From the NCBI GenBank assembly GCA_905221605.1, contig CAJNDS010002560.1, positions 186,001 to 250,000 on the forward strand: a stretch of DNA of 64,000 bases, read 5' to 3'. Positions 31,403 to 42,940 of this stretch are shown here, one piece after another. The stretch's first letter is position 1, and every line of letters begins with the position of its first letter. Source of the stretch: Symbiodinium natans (lineage: Eukaryota > Sar > Dinophyceae > Suessiales > Symbiodiniaceae). The translations under genes and the position numbers were made by a program. The notes below the pieces were generated by a model. It was given only the letters and a program-made list of their open reading frames with translations, had not been told where the DNA came from and searched no databases.

Positions 31403-31403
31403 A

Positions 31404-31462
31404 TTAGGGTTTAGGGTTTAGGGTTTAGGGTTTAGGGTTTAGGGTTCAGGTTTAGGGTCCGT
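31404..31462. repeat. TTTAGGG array
   Basis: Seven TTTAGGG units directly after a putative exon. An inverse CCCTAAACCC block follows at 31465-31490. Confidence 0.97.
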
Positions 31463-31767
31463 CAACCCTAAACCCAAAACCCTGAAACCCTAACACATTC
31501 CAGAAGCTGGAATGCCAGGCTGCTCCGGACGGGTTGAGCGCAAGGGTCGTTCCACGGCTGCCCTTCGCGCAGACGGCGCTTCCCGGAGAAGTGCAACCTG
31601 GCTTGGGGATTTTTGGGGTTTCGGGGTTTAGGGTTTAATTAAGATTCAGGGTTTACAGTTTAGGGTTTGGGTTTGGGATTTAGTTGTAAACGCTTGCGCG
31701 CGCCGCCTCGGCAGCCGGGCCGGCCCCAGGACAGGAAAAGGAGGAAAGAGGGTTTTTACAAAAAACG

Positions 31768-31853
31768 GGGTGGGGGTGGGGGGGGGTGGGGTGGGTTGGG
31801 GTGGGGGGGGGTGGGGTGGGTTGGGGTGGAGGGGGGGGGGGGGGGGGGTGGGG
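31768..31853. repeat. G-rich tract
   Basis: About 85 bases made almost only of G with single T (GGGGTGGGG). Strong G-quadruplex potential on the + strand. Several Gly/Trp ORFs here are artefacts. Confidence 0.95.
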
Positions 31854-32342
31854 GCGCTCCCTCTACACAGACCCTTCACGTCATCGGTTTGCAGCTCCTC
31901 AAGCCGGGGGGGGGGGTGTCTGTCACAAAATTTTGCATGGGGGAAGGGTTGGGTTCGGGCTTGTTCCAGATGCTTCTCGGCAGGAAGCCGAGGCGAATTT
32001 AGGGGTTAGGGTTGACGGGCTATATAGGGTTTAGGGTTTATGTTTGAACTTCCAGCGTCGCATGATGCAGTTCATGGCCCCGCCGCGATCTGCGGCTTAC
32101 CACGTTCTTTGTGAGATGGTTCAGCACCGCCTTTACCAAGTAGACCGGTATGCGACATGCGACACGTTCATAAGAGGGGTGGCAGTGCAAAAGCATCACA
32201 CGGCTAGACCCCGTAGGCAGAGCAAATGCAAAAGCTTGCCATGCCGAATCGGCACACATGTCAACATACCACAATTCAGTTGACCTGCTTGAGAGGATAG
32301 TAGGCTCAGATACATGCTATGCCATCATAGGACAGTGTAGAC

Positions 32343-34864
32343 ATGGCAGCTACGGCGCGGATCGAAGAAGACCTCTCGCAGAATCGATTCTTGCAGGTGC
32401 TGCGTGCCAGCTTTGAAGGTATTTACCGGCAGGCTGCAAAAGGGGGTGAGAAGACCGTGGTACTGGTTCCCTGCGCAGACTGCCTAGAAGCTGAGCATTT
32501 CGCACAGAATTTTGCGGAGACGCACTTGCTTCACGCGACATGCGTTCCTGGATGCTATACAAACCTTCTCGGACAGGGTGTGGAGATCAAGGACAGCAGC
32601 GTGTCAACTCGCCTCGGGTTCTCAGAGCAGCGAGTTTGTGAGGTTCTTCAGAGCGAGTCCATGTACGACGTAGGCAACACATTCCGCGTGCTGGTCATCG
32701 ACAAGCCGCTGATCGGGCGGCACCGGCCGCTGCCGGGTGCCGCCGACCGTGCTAAGGCAACGACAGAGGCGTCCGAGCTGTCCGTGGACGACATGCTGCT
32801 GCAGGCCCCGATGATCCAGGGCGACTTCTTCGATGAAGTGGACCGATTCCGGAAGACTTTCGTGCAGGTGGCCGGCTGTGAGAGCCGAACCGCAGACAGG
32901 ATCCGCGAGATTGTGAACGGTGCGGTGCAGCGCCTCTGTCGACACCACAAGCTGACGTCGTCCTCGCAGCTTCGGCAGCTGGAGTTCACGGTGAGCCGCC
33001 AGGCATACACAGCTCTGCACTCCTTCGTTTTCCCCCACTTGCAGCAGATCCTGGAATCGCATGAGGAGCGGCTGCAGAGAGCGATCCGCTCCTACGGCTC
33101 CGTGGAGGATGTGGTGGAAGCCATCCCGGAGGGAGGAGGCCGCGGGTTGGCGCTGGTGGACATCTCGGAGGCCGCCAGAGAGCTGGAGCTGATGGACCAG
33201 AAGATCGCGCCCCACGAGCGCCTCGGAAGAAAGCCCGGCTGGAACCCGTTGAACTTGGCAAGCTAATGTCCCAAGACCACGACGTGTTCAAGGCTTCGCC
33301 TCTAAACCCCCAGGCCCTGGCAGCCTTGTTTCTGTCCTGTAAGGAAGATCGAGTGCATCGACAAGGCCCACAGCTCCCTGCAACGCTGTGTCGCCGACTG
33401 TCTCCAGGAGGCCCGGCCGGCGGCTCCAATCGAGATCACCGGCGACGACGTGCTGTCTTTGCTCCTCGCCTCCGAAGTACTCCGACGTGTATCGCGCATA
33501 GTGCAGTTTAGGGAGCGGCTAGGGTTCAGAATTGCGGTTTGGCTGCAGCTGTGCTGGAATCGCAGAACAACCGTCATAATGGTAGGGATACCTTCAGTGC
33601 CAATGCAGGTTCATCCTCGTGGTGTACCGAAGCCAGGCGCGCCACGAGCGGCCAAACGCCGTAGCGCGCAAACCCAAAAGCCCTCCTTCAACCCCCCTTC
33701 CTAAATCCTACACCCTGTACCCCGAACCCCTAATTAAGCCCTATAAACTCTTTGCACCCTCAAAGCCCCAAGACCCCCCCCAACCCAAACCATGAGCACT
33801 TTGAGGTGAAATCCTTCCTGGCACACATCGCCCACGTGGAGATGTATCTGCAAGGCTCAAGGAGCCGCTCTGGGGGCAGCGAGGACCGAGCGAAGGGGGT
33901 TCAGGGGTCTTGCAAGGGGATCTCTTAGGGTTAAGCCTGCGATTCAGGGTTTTAGGGTTTAGGGTTTAGGGGTTGGGGTTTTAGGTTTTTTTGGCCTAAA
34001 TACCTCCAAGGCCCAAAACCACCTAAATCTCTACACCCTACATCCTAAACCCCTCCCTAAACCCTAAGCCCCGCCCAAAAGCCCCCTAAATTCCCCCAAA
34101 ATCCCAGAATCCTTGCGGTCCTCCCTGAGGCTGCCCGCTTCGAGGAGGCCGGCTACGCCGTCTCCGCCCTGCAGGTGGGCCAAAGCTACACAGTCTCTTC
34201 TCTTCTGCGGTTTAGGATTTTAGTGTTTAGGGTTTAGGATTTTAGTGTTGAGGGTTTAGGGTTTAGGGTCTAGGGTACTCTAAACCCTAACTTCAGAGGC
34301 CGGCCTCCAGTTCTTCCTCGAGGAGGGCCGGGCGACGGCGGCGGCGAAGCCCACGGTCTTCGCCCAGTATTTGCCCCTTGGATCGTCGCTGAGAGGGCTT
34401 TCGGGTTTTGAGGTATTAGGTGTGAGGGTTTATTGGTTTTAGGGCTTAGGGTTTTGAGGTGTTAGGGTTTGGGGTTGAGGGTCGAGGGTTTAGGGCTTAG
34501 GGTCTGGGACTCAGGTTAAGGGTTCAGGGGTTCTTGCTTCAAGGTTGGATTCCAGGGTTGAGCCAATGTTGGAGGGGAGGGATGAGCAGCTCTCTGGCTC
34601 AGAGTTGAGGATCGTCCCTTGAAGGACAAAAATTTAGGGTTTAGGGTTTAGGGCATGGGAGGCTGGTGAAGCAGCCAGTTGAACCCGCTGATGCTTGGGG
34701 GACAGTTCAGGTCACTATCACAGATTGCTCAGGTAGAGAGCGTTGAAACCATAGACTTCTCGCATAGACCTTTAGCAAGCACAAGCAAATCCCCCCTTCC
34801 GCGAACCGGTCGACAAAGGCAGCAAAACGCAGAACCAAGAGCTGCAACCCCCAACCTTAAATCT

Positions 34865-34902
<38 letters not shown>

Positions 34903-35012
34903 ACCCTAAACCCTAAACCCTAAACCCCTAAACCCTTTTCTCTCAAGGCCCTCGGGCGGCCTGGCTGGAGACCCTGGTGAGGCGGGACTGCAGGGCCTCG
35001 TTCGGCAAGTGA
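32343..35012 (+). CDS. VPS9-domain Rab guanine-nucleotide exchange factor, VARP-like
   Basis: Six exons: 32343-33217, 33344-33473, 33797-33889, 34130-34174, 34299-34380, 34948-35012. They total 1290 bases (429 residues) and every phase closes. The N-terminal part (DLSQNRFLQVL, then VVLVPCADCL and VLVIDKPLIGR) resembles the N-terminus of human VARP/ANKRD27. The VPS9 domain starts in exon 1 and continues APHEKIECIDKA, ITGDDVLSLLLAS, EVKSFLAHIAHVEMYL, EEAGYAVSALQAGLQFFLEE, matching the family's P-x-x-KL-xCI, aDDlLxxL and GYxxTxLxxA blocks, including the Asp needed for exchange. Such proteins activate Rab5/Rab21-type GTPases on endosomes. Ankyrin repeats are absent. Donors are GC, GA, GC, GT, GA. 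Introns 2-5 start with TTTAGGG-type and end with CCCTAAA-type repeats. The last exon's identity rests on phase only. Confidence 0.82.
33218..33343 (+). other. GC-AG intron 1 of VPS9 gene
   Basis: Exon ends CCCCACGA and the intron begins GCGCCTC. It ends in a pyrimidine-rich tract (TTGTTTCTGTCCTGTAAG). Joining gives PHEKIECI, the expected VPS9 block. The unspliced frame stops at 33266. Confidence 0.75.
34175..34298 (+). other. GT-AG intron 4 of VPS9 gene with inverted telomere-like ends
   Basis: Begins GTGGGCC, holds TTTAGGATTTTAGTG and TTTAGGGTTTAGGG in its first two thirds, then CTAAACCCTAA 10 bases before the acceptor. Joining gives SALQAGLQFF. Confidence 0.75.
34864..34940. repeat. CCCTCAA / CCCTAAA array
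   Basis: Seven CCCTCAA units pass into three CCCTAAA units just before the last VPS9-gene acceptor. CCCTCAA is a further telomere-like variant. Confidence 0.95.
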
Positions 35013-35059
35013 GGGCCCAGGCTGCGATGCGGTGACGGCGAGAAGACAAAAGGGGGGGT

Positions 35060-35165
35060 TTGAGGTTTAGGGTTTAGGGTTAGGGTTTAGGGTTTCGGGT
35101 CTAGGGTCTAGGGTCTAGGGTTTAGGGTTCAGGGTATAGGGTTTTGGGTTTAGAGTTTAGGGGCT
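35060..35165. repeat. TTTAGGG tract
   Basis: About 12 TTTAGGG units and TCTAGGG variants, starting 45 bases after the VPS9-gene stop codon. Confidence 0.93.
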
Positions 35166-35169
35166 TTGG

Positions 35170-36419
35170 GGATGTACAGGTTACGGGCAGCTTCGGGCTC
35201 GCCAATTCTAAAGGTTTTTTCTTTGAGGGCCGAAGCTTGGGGTGCCATGGCGTGCCTGGCTTTGCGCGGTCGAATTGGTGGGGGGGAGCTCGGGAAGTCT
35301 AGAAAGGCTTGAAGAATCTAGTTCCGAAAGCCACATGCGGCTTGTGGTTTAGGGTATTCGGGGCTCTAGCGAATCGGACCTTCACGGTTTCAGATCTCAG
35401 GGTTTGGAGTGTCGCGAGCAGTCTTCAAGGCTGCTCCTCCTTCGGCCTCCTGTCACAAGCGCCTGGCTCGCCGTGTCCTGGCGCGTGCCGCCGCCTGAGC
35501 TTCGGACACAGTCAGTCAGAAACCCGGAACATCAATCCTAAGGCCTAAGACCCTACAACGCCATCCTCAAATGCTACGCGCGCCTCCATCCTAAAACTGC
35601 CTTGGGCTCCATCCTCAAACCCTAGCCCCAACCCTAGACCCTGATTGATACCACCGTGAGCCGAGGACCCCCAACATCCTTCCTCATACAGGGACCGATG
35701 CAAGTCGGGATGGGCATTGTAGCTTATATATGTGAGTTGTTAGGGGAGAATGCTCGCAATTGTTAAGCTATTTTTCGTGTTCTACCTGCGCCAACCGGGA
35801 CAGATTCTGATTTCCACGATGTTGCTAGCAATCTCCATGCGACGAGCCTCCAGAGATAGGTTTGCACCGACGACCTATGGCTGGGACTTCACAGACCGAG
35901 CCTTCTTCTTCAGGCCGGCATGGGTGGCTCTACAGGAACGTTCGTCTTGGAAATGCTGCCGCAATAACTAGTTTCGCCACCTAGGCCAGTTCGTTTTCTC
36001 CCCACGCCCCCCTGCCCCCAGATAGCACACACCTATACAGAGTCTGCATTACAGGGGGGGAGGGGGGTGCTGTTTCGCTCAATGCATGCTTGTGGGCATC
36101 CTCTTTGCGCAAGCTTGCTGAGGAAACCCCAACAAAGTCTAAGGGTCTCATGAGATGCATTCCTTCGAATTCTGGTGTAGCACACTCTCACGCTGCTACT
36201 TTCAGGGTGTCTACTCTGGACCATGGTGTAGGTGCAACAAAGTTATCCTGAGGGGCTTTAGGGCTTAGGGTCTTTAGGGTTTAGGGGCCGGGACGGGCCT
36301 TAAGGCTTTAAGGTATGACTCTGCCAGGCAATCCGAAGTACCTGGCACAACAGCAGACCTTCCGGTTCCTGCCTGAGTTGATTCGTAGCCTCTTGCTTCG
36401 GGTTATGGGCTTCAGCGTT
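35170..36419. other. Spacer or introns, no exon resolved
   Basis: A 79-codon + frame at 35309-35548 (LQGCSSFGLLSQAPGSP) and a 73-codon frame at 35750-35971 (MLAIVKLFFVFYLRQPGQIL) are possible exons but lack framing. Repeats are sparse apart from C-rich DNA at 35530-35640. Confidence 0.35.
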
Positions 36420-36423
36420 CACA

Positions 36424-36465
36424 GGATGCATTCATGGAACTGACCCTGTGCATGAAACCTCGAGA
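36424..36465 (+). CDS. Putative exon, unidentified
   Basis: After GTTCACAG the frame reads DAFMELTLCMKP, then C-rich intron begins. Continues in frame but with low-complexity ACCCTCAGCCC. Confidence 0.3.
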
Positions 36466-36532
36466 CGACAGCTCTAGACTCTACACCTACAACCCTCAGC
36501 CCAAAAACCCGACCATCACGCCCCTGTTGCAG

Positions 36533-36604
36533 GTCATTCGTGCTCCCACCGCGCCCCACGTGCCGCCCCTCAACGCCTTGATCTTCTACGGCCGACCCGG
36601 CTCG
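36533..36604 (+). CDS. Putative exon, unidentified
   Basis: After CTGTTGCAG the frame reads VIRAPTAPHVPPLNALIFYG then RPGSR and a GT donor (GTTGTGGG). Confidence 0.38.
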
Positions 36605-36709
36605 CGTGTTGTGGGTTTCGGGCGACTTGGGGTCGTCATCTACTTGAGATACCCTAGACTGAGAACCCGTAAGTCTCGGGGGCTGAGGAGACATGCAGTT
36701 TAGAACCCC

Positions 36710-36795
36710 TGCCATGTCAGGGGCCAATGAGAACCCAACACCCGGGTGGGTGGTCAACGAAACGTACGGCTTCCGCCTCCTGGCCAATTTCTTCT
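36710..36795 (+). CDS. Putative exon, unidentified
   Basis: After CCATGTCAG the frame reads GANENPTPGWVVNETYGFRL then LANFFLRAD. Probably one gene with the two islands upstream. Not recognised. Confidence 0.38.
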
Positions 36796-36954
36796 TGAGG
36801 GCTGACCGTCAAAAGCCAGAGGATGATGTTGGGCCACTGCTCCTTCTGTTTTGGGGTCTCGTAGCCAAGTTTTTCAGGGCAACTCGGTGGATGGTGGGTT
36901 TGGGAGTTTGGGGTTCAAAGTGGGTTGAAGGATGCAAGAGCTTGGGCTCGTGGA

Positions 36955-37015
36955 TGAGGGCTTGGGGCTTAGGGTTTCGGGTTCAGGGTTTGGGGTTTAT
37001 AGGGTTTAGGGTTTA
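36955..37015. repeat. TTTAGGG tract
   Basis: GGGTTTCGGGTTCAGGGTTTGGGG-type degenerate units follow the exon at 36710. Confidence 0.85.
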
Positions 37016-37375
37016 TGAGCTTAGCAATAGCCCAGACGGACAGATGATCAGTCCGGGATCTTTATTTCATGCCAGAAGGTCTCGAATCAGAGGCCGCCGA
37101 ATCTTCTCTCTGCGTAGCTCCACTAGACACCCTCAAAACGTTTGAGGCCCTCAAAGCGCTCCCCAAAGCCCTTCAGCCAAACCCTAAACCTCAACCCTAA
37201 ACCCATGACGAAACCCCAAAACCCCTGAAATTTAAGAGCCTCCGGCTCAAGCCGCCGACCCCGCTGGAGCATAGTTGAGACCCGCTCGCATGGAAGATCA
37301 TCCCCGGCAGAGTTCTGTGAATCGTTTGGGGGGGGGTAGGGGGTAGCACCAGGACAAGCTCAAGCCAAAAAGACA

Positions 37376-37562
37376 GGTGGGTGGGGGTGGGGGGGGGAGG
37401 GGGGGGGGGTAGGGGGGTGGGGGGGGGGGGGGGGTGGGGGGGGGGGGGGGGGGTGGGGGGGGGGGTGGGGGGGGGGGGGGGTTGGGGGGGGGGGGGGGGG
37501 GTGGGGTGGGGGGGGGGGGTGTTGGGGGGGGGGGGGGGTGGGGGGGGGGCAGTGGGGGGGTG
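37376..37562. repeat. Poly-G tract with single T
   Basis: About 185 bases, nearly all G with rare T. It is followed 100 bases later by a 70-base poly-C tract, giving an inverted pair. Confidence 0.97.
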
Positions 37563-37662
37563 GAAAAACGCTGATTTTGCTGAGGGCGCCCCTACCCCCC
37601 TGTGCTGAACCGCCTGTTTACGCTGTGCGGGTGGCGCGGTCCTCCACGAAAAAATTGTGCAC

Positions 37663-37673
37663 CGACCCCCCCC

Positions 37674-37730
<57 letters not shown>
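37663..37730. repeat. Poly-C tract
   Basis: About 65 C residues with one A, on the same strand as the poly-G at 37376. The two could pair as a hairpin with a 100-base loop. True length may be affected by sequencing error. Confidence 0.95.
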
Positions 37731-37731
<1 letters not shown>

Positions 37732-38187
37732 CGTTTTGGGGGGGTAAGGAGGGAAAGAGGGAGGTTTCACCTTTTTCCCATCCAACACGCCGCCAGGGTC
37801 GGCGGACCCTTATTGAACCTCTGAATCCCTGAACCCCAAAACCCCAAAACCCCAAAACCCGTATTGAACCCCGAAAATCCCTGAACCCCAAAAGCCGGCG
37901 CCTTTCATCCCATGCCGCCGAGGCGCCGGCGTTCAAGTCCCCACACAGACGCCCCGGCATGCTGTGAACGAGTGGGCGGGCGGCTCAGGTTCAGGGATTC
38001 TAAGGGTTCTAGAATTGTAGGTTCAAGGGTGTTCAGGGTTTAGGGTTGGGTCCTGAACGGCTGAAGGGGTTAGTTTCAGGGTTTCAGCCCGAAGTCCTTA
38101 AAACCGTAAAACTCTAAACCCTCAACCCCTCAACCCCTAAAACTCTCAACCCCAAACACCCCTTAAACCCCGAAACCCTCCCAACCT

Positions 38188-38262
38188 AGATCGTGGAGTG
38201 GGGCTTTGACCGCATCGACCTCTCCGAACGCCTCGCAGCCGCGACTGCACATGGGGAGGAGG
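38188..38262 (+). CDS. Putative exon, unidentified
   Basis: After CCAACCTAG the frame reads IVEWGFDRIDLSERLAAATA then HGEEAPES. Preceded by CCCTCAACCCC repeats. Unidentified. Confidence 0.4.
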
Positions 38263-38705
38263 CACCAGAGTCCCTAAACCTTAAACCCCAAACCCCAAAC
38301 CCTAAACCCCACAGGTGGTGTAGGGTTAACCAGGATTTCCGGGTGTAGGGGTTTAGCGCAGGAGCTTAGCATGTTGGGGTTTTAGGAGCTTAAGGCGTCT
38401 TAGCGTTGGGGGTCATGTTTGGGCTTGAGGGTTCAGGGTTCAGGGTCACCTGCTGCTTAGAATTTAGGACATTGGGTGTAGGCTACTGCGGGGGGTGGAG
38501 ACACTTTCGGAACATGTCGGAACACATATATTCCCGCGGTCTCCCCTTGCAGCAAATATTTAGAACTATCCCCGCTGTCGAAGAGCAGCCGCTGTAGATG
38601 ACGAAGGTTCTAGCCAGTGGGTGCGAGTGCTTTGTCCGTTGCTGTTGCATCGCTGCTTCACGTACGAAGCTTCCGTATGGTGCCGCAGCGCAAGTTTCCG
38701 TTGAG

Positions 38706-38806
38706 CACCGCTCTCTCTCTCTCTCTCTTTGCAGCCGTATTCCTTGAAGTTGGCTCTGCGGAGGTTGCATCCACATCCCTGCCCCCATCACCAACACCAC
38801 CATCAC

Positions 38807-38856
<50 letters not shown>

Positions 38857-38858
38857 GC
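38706..38858. repeat. CT and ATC microsatellites
   Basis: CTCTCT at 38709-38728 and about 15 ATC units at 38810-38856. The Met-rich and Asp-rich frames on - are artefacts. Confidence 0.95.
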
Positions 38859-39379
38859 CGCACTCAGCCGCACTTAGCATCAGCATAAGCAGGACCTAGA
38901 CTCTAGACTTCCCAAGCCTGAACCCTCCCAGCTTTCACAGTGGCCGCTGTTCTGGAATGATCTCCCTGGTAGGTGCGAGCAGTGCACAGCTTCAATGTCT
39001 GGAGTTTGGGAGGCAGCATTCAAGGCCGGGCCAAGAATGGCACTAGTACTACTGCTACTACTACTTCTGATTGGCCATAGTAGGCTTGCAGAACAGCTCC
39101 GAAGACAGCTCAAAGGGGACCCTAAAAATCAGAGCAAGCCCCCATGTTGGGAGACCTCGCCGACTCCCAACGTTTCAGGCCAGAGCGGCGAGCTCTTGTT
39201 GGAGTTCGGGTTGGTCTCGGAGGCATGGGGGGTGGCAAGTTGCCTTCTACGTGCATGTCAGATGCACCCTTCTCTGCAACCCTGCGTATGAATGCAAACC
39301 CAGTAGACAGAGAGAGGCTGGGAGTGAGAGGCGGGGAGAGGGATAGGGAGACACAGGGAGTCCTTTGGGAGGATGAGGG

Positions 39380-39600
39380 CGCAGGAGATGTGTCTCTGTG
39401 TGTGTGTGCGCGTTGGGATATGAGACGTATTCTCTGCAAAACGCCAGTCGCTGAAGAAGAGGAATACGCGAAAACGAGACAAGAGAAGACACACGAAGAC
39501 AGAAGAAGAACAAGAATCAGAAGAAGAAGAAGAAGAAGGAGAAGGAGAAGGACAAGGAGAAAAAGAAGAAGAAGAAGGGACCCGCGGAGGAGTGCAAAAG
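39380..39600. repeat. Purine-rich AGA tract
   Basis: GTGTGTGTG at 39397 and long AAGAAG/AGAAGG runs at 39480-39580. It generates a 160-codon Arg-rich + frame and a 195-codon Leu/Phe-rich - frame that I do not accept as genes. Confidence 0.9.
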
Positions 39601-39938
39601 AAGCAGGTGCACGGACGGACCGATAAACAGTGCGGGAGGGTGAGACAGCGTTGGAGCCAGGTGCCGCAAATACGCGGGGCACTTCAGCTGCGCACGCCCC
39701 AAGGCCCAATCTTTTTTGGGATGCTTATGCGCGGGTTCGACGGGTACGACTATCAGTATGATGGTAGCTGCTGTGTCTGCTGTGTACCCAGTTTCTGATC
39801 GCTTGACGCGCTGTTAGTTTGAGGAAATTGATGTGGAGCGGTTGGGTTCAGGGCTTTGCGGGCTTCAGGTTTAGGGCTTGCATGTGATGCCGGCTTGCCG
39901 ATGGACAGAGACCAGTTGGGATTGCTGAAGTTGTGAGG

Positions 39939-40035
39939 CTATGTCTTCGACACCATCTGCGTCCCCTTCCCGCCGGCCGGAAGCTTCGAGCCCTTCCTTC
40001 CGCTTCCCGCTGGGTCCTTTGATGTCCTTGGACAG
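39939..40035 (+). CDS. Putative exon, unidentified
   Basis: Reads GYVFDTICVPFPPAGSFEPF then LPLPAGSFDVLGQ and meets a GT donor (GTTAGC). Very protein-like; a - strand frame overlaps but is poorer. Family not recognised. Confidence 0.42.
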
Positions 40036-40486
40036 GTTAGCAATTGAAGCGCAGCCATGCAGTCGAGCACTGACACATTGTCAGACCAGGCCATAACGTG
40101 ATTCCTATTCACCAAAAACACCAAATTTGGGAAGCCCCGCGTGATTCCATGATGACTGGAACTGCAATTTCAGCAGCTACAGCAACAGACTGCAGTAAAT
40201 GAGGTTATAGGAGGCTGAGAACGAACACTACATCTGTTGCAGTGAGGTCCGTGTGGAATGCACCGCAGCGACATCAGGCTGGACATGGTGTTGTCACCAG
40301 CTTGCTACCGGTGCCCCAGAGAAAGTTCACTGGAAACGAGCGTTGCCCAAGATCCCGCAGAAGCTGAACGCATGAATCCCGACCCCCAACCCGAAACAAC
40401 CCCAAGAAACCCCGAATAACCGAAAGCAACCCTAAACGACCCAAGGCGACCCTCCCGAAGCAACCCTAACCTGAATAACCTGTAGG

Positions 40487-40545
40487 CACCGATCCAGAGC
40501 CTGTCCTCACCATCCGGCCCATGGACGGAAGCCTTCCGCACCTGG
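40487..40545 (+). CDS. Putative exon, unidentified
   Basis: After AACCTGTAG the frame reads GTDPEPVLTIRPMDGSLPHL. CCCTAAACG-type repeats precede and GGGTTTTTAGGGC follows. Confidence 0.38.
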
Positions 40546-41172
40546 GACCTGGGTTTTTAGGGCTTTTAGGGTTTTAAGGGTTTTTTACGGGTTTTTAGGG
40601 TTTTTCAGTTTTTCAGGTTTTTCGGGTTTTTAGGGTTTTTAGGGTTTAGGGTGAAGCAAAACGGTCCCGTCAGCTTCATAGGGACCCCGGTTTTCTAGGG
40701 ATATTGTACTGTAGGCGTTCGTGGGAGCTTATTGGGGTTTCTGTGGGCTGGTAGGGGCCTGGGACGCGTTTTTCAAGATTTTTGATTGGGTTTAAGGGGA
40801 TCTTATTCAGGATCTTTTTGGTTAGGAGGGCCAACGTAGTCAGTGAAGATTCACGTGTTGCTTGGAGAAGGCCTCTGGAAAGAGATGGTCGGTACTCCAA
40901 CTTTTTGAACAGGATGTTTCTGTGGGCACCAACACTCCTAAGCACGCGGTCGCATCATACCAGGGACCCCCACAAACACAGCGTGCTTGTGGAAAGGGGT
41001 AGCAGGGTTGACTGGGTACCACTCGGGGCCAAGCAAGCTCAATCCCAAGTCTCCAGACCCGAAAGCCCTATTCAACAACCCTACAAACTCTGCACCCCCA
41101 AACATTCCCGCACCCCAAACCCCCAAAACCCCTCAAATCCGGACCCCAGATTCCACTAAAGCCCTACACCCA

Positions 41173-41256
41173 CAAGATCTTGGAGTTTTTGGCAGCCCAG
41201 GCCAGGGAGGTGGTGCTTTCTGCTGACCACCATCTTGCCCGCCGAGGCGTTTTCGC
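41173..41256 (+). CDS. Putative exon, unidentified
   Basis: After CCCACAAG the frame reads ILEFLAAQAREVVLSADHHL then ARRGVFA. C-rich repeats before, GGGTTTAGGG after. Confidence 0.4.
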
Positions 41257-41554
41257 AAGTCGGGGTTTAGGGTGGGGGTTTAGGGTTTGGGGGATTAGGG
41301 TTTAGGGTTTGGGGGCGCTTGTTCGTGAGTAAGTTTACTCCCACTCAAGTACATGGCAAGGAGGTCTTTCTGCAATTTCTTGAAGTAGCATCCTGTGTCC
41401 CCAAGTAACACGTCTAATCGCCGCGTTCTTAAAATCTTTTTTACACATGGGATTCCAAAAACGATATTGTTAGTTCCTGCTATGCAGGGGAATGACTGCG
41501 GAGGGGTGCATCTGGGCCTTAAATTTGGCAGTCCAAGTCACAGCCTGCAGGTGA

Positions 41555-41690
41555 CAGCTGCCGTCGCAGCCTCAGAACGAGCTGCTTGTGGTTTGCGGAC
41601 CAGGGGCAGTGCATATCCAGCACTTCCCCATGCATCGCAAGCCGCGGAATCAGAGGAAGCGTGATTTTGATTCACGGTGGTGGGGTGGGC
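41555..41690 (+). CDS. Putative exon, unidentified
   Basis: Reads QPQNELLVVCGPGAVHIQHF then PMHRKPRNQRKRDFDSRWWG. A second frame is open from the CTGCAG acceptor. Followed by a G-rich tract at 41690. Confidence 0.32.
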
Positions 41691-42263
41691 GGGGGGGGGG
41701 GGTTGGGGGGTGCAGACGAAGTTCCTCTAAGATCCCTGCTTCAGCTAGTGTGATCAACAGAAAACCACTCTGTTGCGATGATTTCATGACTAGAAGGGGA
41801 TTTCAAGTAGGGCTTACCTAGAGCAAACATGATGGCCTAACAACATCCTCACCCTTAGCAAAGTGAAATTATTCATTTTTGGGCCTATTGCTTGACGTGC
41901 ACTGGAAGTTAGGAGGGTGCCAGTCGTGCTTCATTGGCCAAGGATGCGGATCCGGTGTTCACCTTGCGAACATTTTCCTCCTATGCTGTGGAGGTGCAAA
42001 GCGGTGCAGCCGTTGGGCCACTTGTACGCCTAGGTGTGTTTTTTGTTGTTCTTCCTCTTCTTTTCCTCTTCTTGCTATGTACGGTTGCTGTTTGCGGCCA
42101 GTGATGTTGATAGTTTGCTATCTGAAACGCACCCCCCCCTCCCTCCACCAATCCCAACACCCCAAATCCCAATACCCACCCAAGAATCCCAAACCAAAGT
42201 CTGTAACGAAACCTTACACTTAGACACCCTAAAGGCCCCCTTGAAACCCCAAATTTATGATGT

Positions 42264-42297
42264 ATATACATATGTACTTATATATATATATATATAG
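42264..42297. repeat. TA microsatellite
   Basis: TATATACATATG followed by TATATATATATA. Confidence 0.95.
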
Positions 42298-42445
42298 TCC
42301 CAACCCTCTCCCCCACCTCCCTCCCAAAAAAGGAGCTCCTGTCCAGTAGACCAATATGAGTTACAGAAGGTATTGTTGCACTTCGTTTATGAATTTTAAA
42401 CCCTAGACCCGAAACCCGAGACCCTAAACCCGAAACCCTAAACCC

Positions 42446-42540
42446 TTCCGTGTGTGGCGAAAGGCCATCGATCAGCCGGCAGACGTCGGGGCGGTCACGG
42501 CCGGCTTTCGGGCTGGGCAGCGCCTGCCTTTCGCCCCGGG
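42446..42540 (+). CDS. Putative exon, unidentified
   Basis: Reads FRVWRKAIDQPADVGAVTAG then FRAGQRLPFAPG. CCCTAAACCC repeats precede and GGTTTAAGGTTCAGGG follows. Confidence 0.4.
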
Positions 42541-42624
42541 CTCAGGTTTTCCTCGGGTTTAAGGTTCAGGGCTTAGGGTTTAGTGTTTAGGGTTAAGTGC
42601 TGCCCTCAACACAGTGCTTTGCAG

Positions 42625-42680
42625 GCTGGCATCGTGGACAACGTGGACTACCGTTTGTCAGGCAGGAGACGCGAACCCGC
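42625..42680 (+). CDS. Putative exon, unidentified
   Basis: After TTTGCAG the frame reads AGIVDNVDYRLSGRRREPA. It likely continues the gene of the previous island. Confidence 0.38.
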
Positions 42681-42940
42681 AAAGGGAACCTCAAGAGTGT
42701 TTGGGCATAACCCTAAACCCAAACCCTAAACCCTATTGTCCGGCCGAATATCGGGGCTTAGGTGCTGTCTGTGTGTAGCCTGGAAGGTGGCGACCATGAT
42801 GCGATCGCAGAACACTTGCTCTTAAGCAATGCCAGGATTACACCCTGTAAGCCCGAAAGCAAAAAGACTCTCAACTACACCCCAAATACCCATTCTACCC
42901 CAAAGCCCCACGAACCAATAGGCACCTGTAGCGCATGAGG

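Noticed and set aside
37381-37960. Gly- and Pro-rich frames
   Set aside because: Artefacts of the poly-G and poly-C tracts.
39122-39709. 195-codon - frame and 160-codon + frame
   Set aside because: Both are produced by the AGA/TCT-rich tract and lack complexity.
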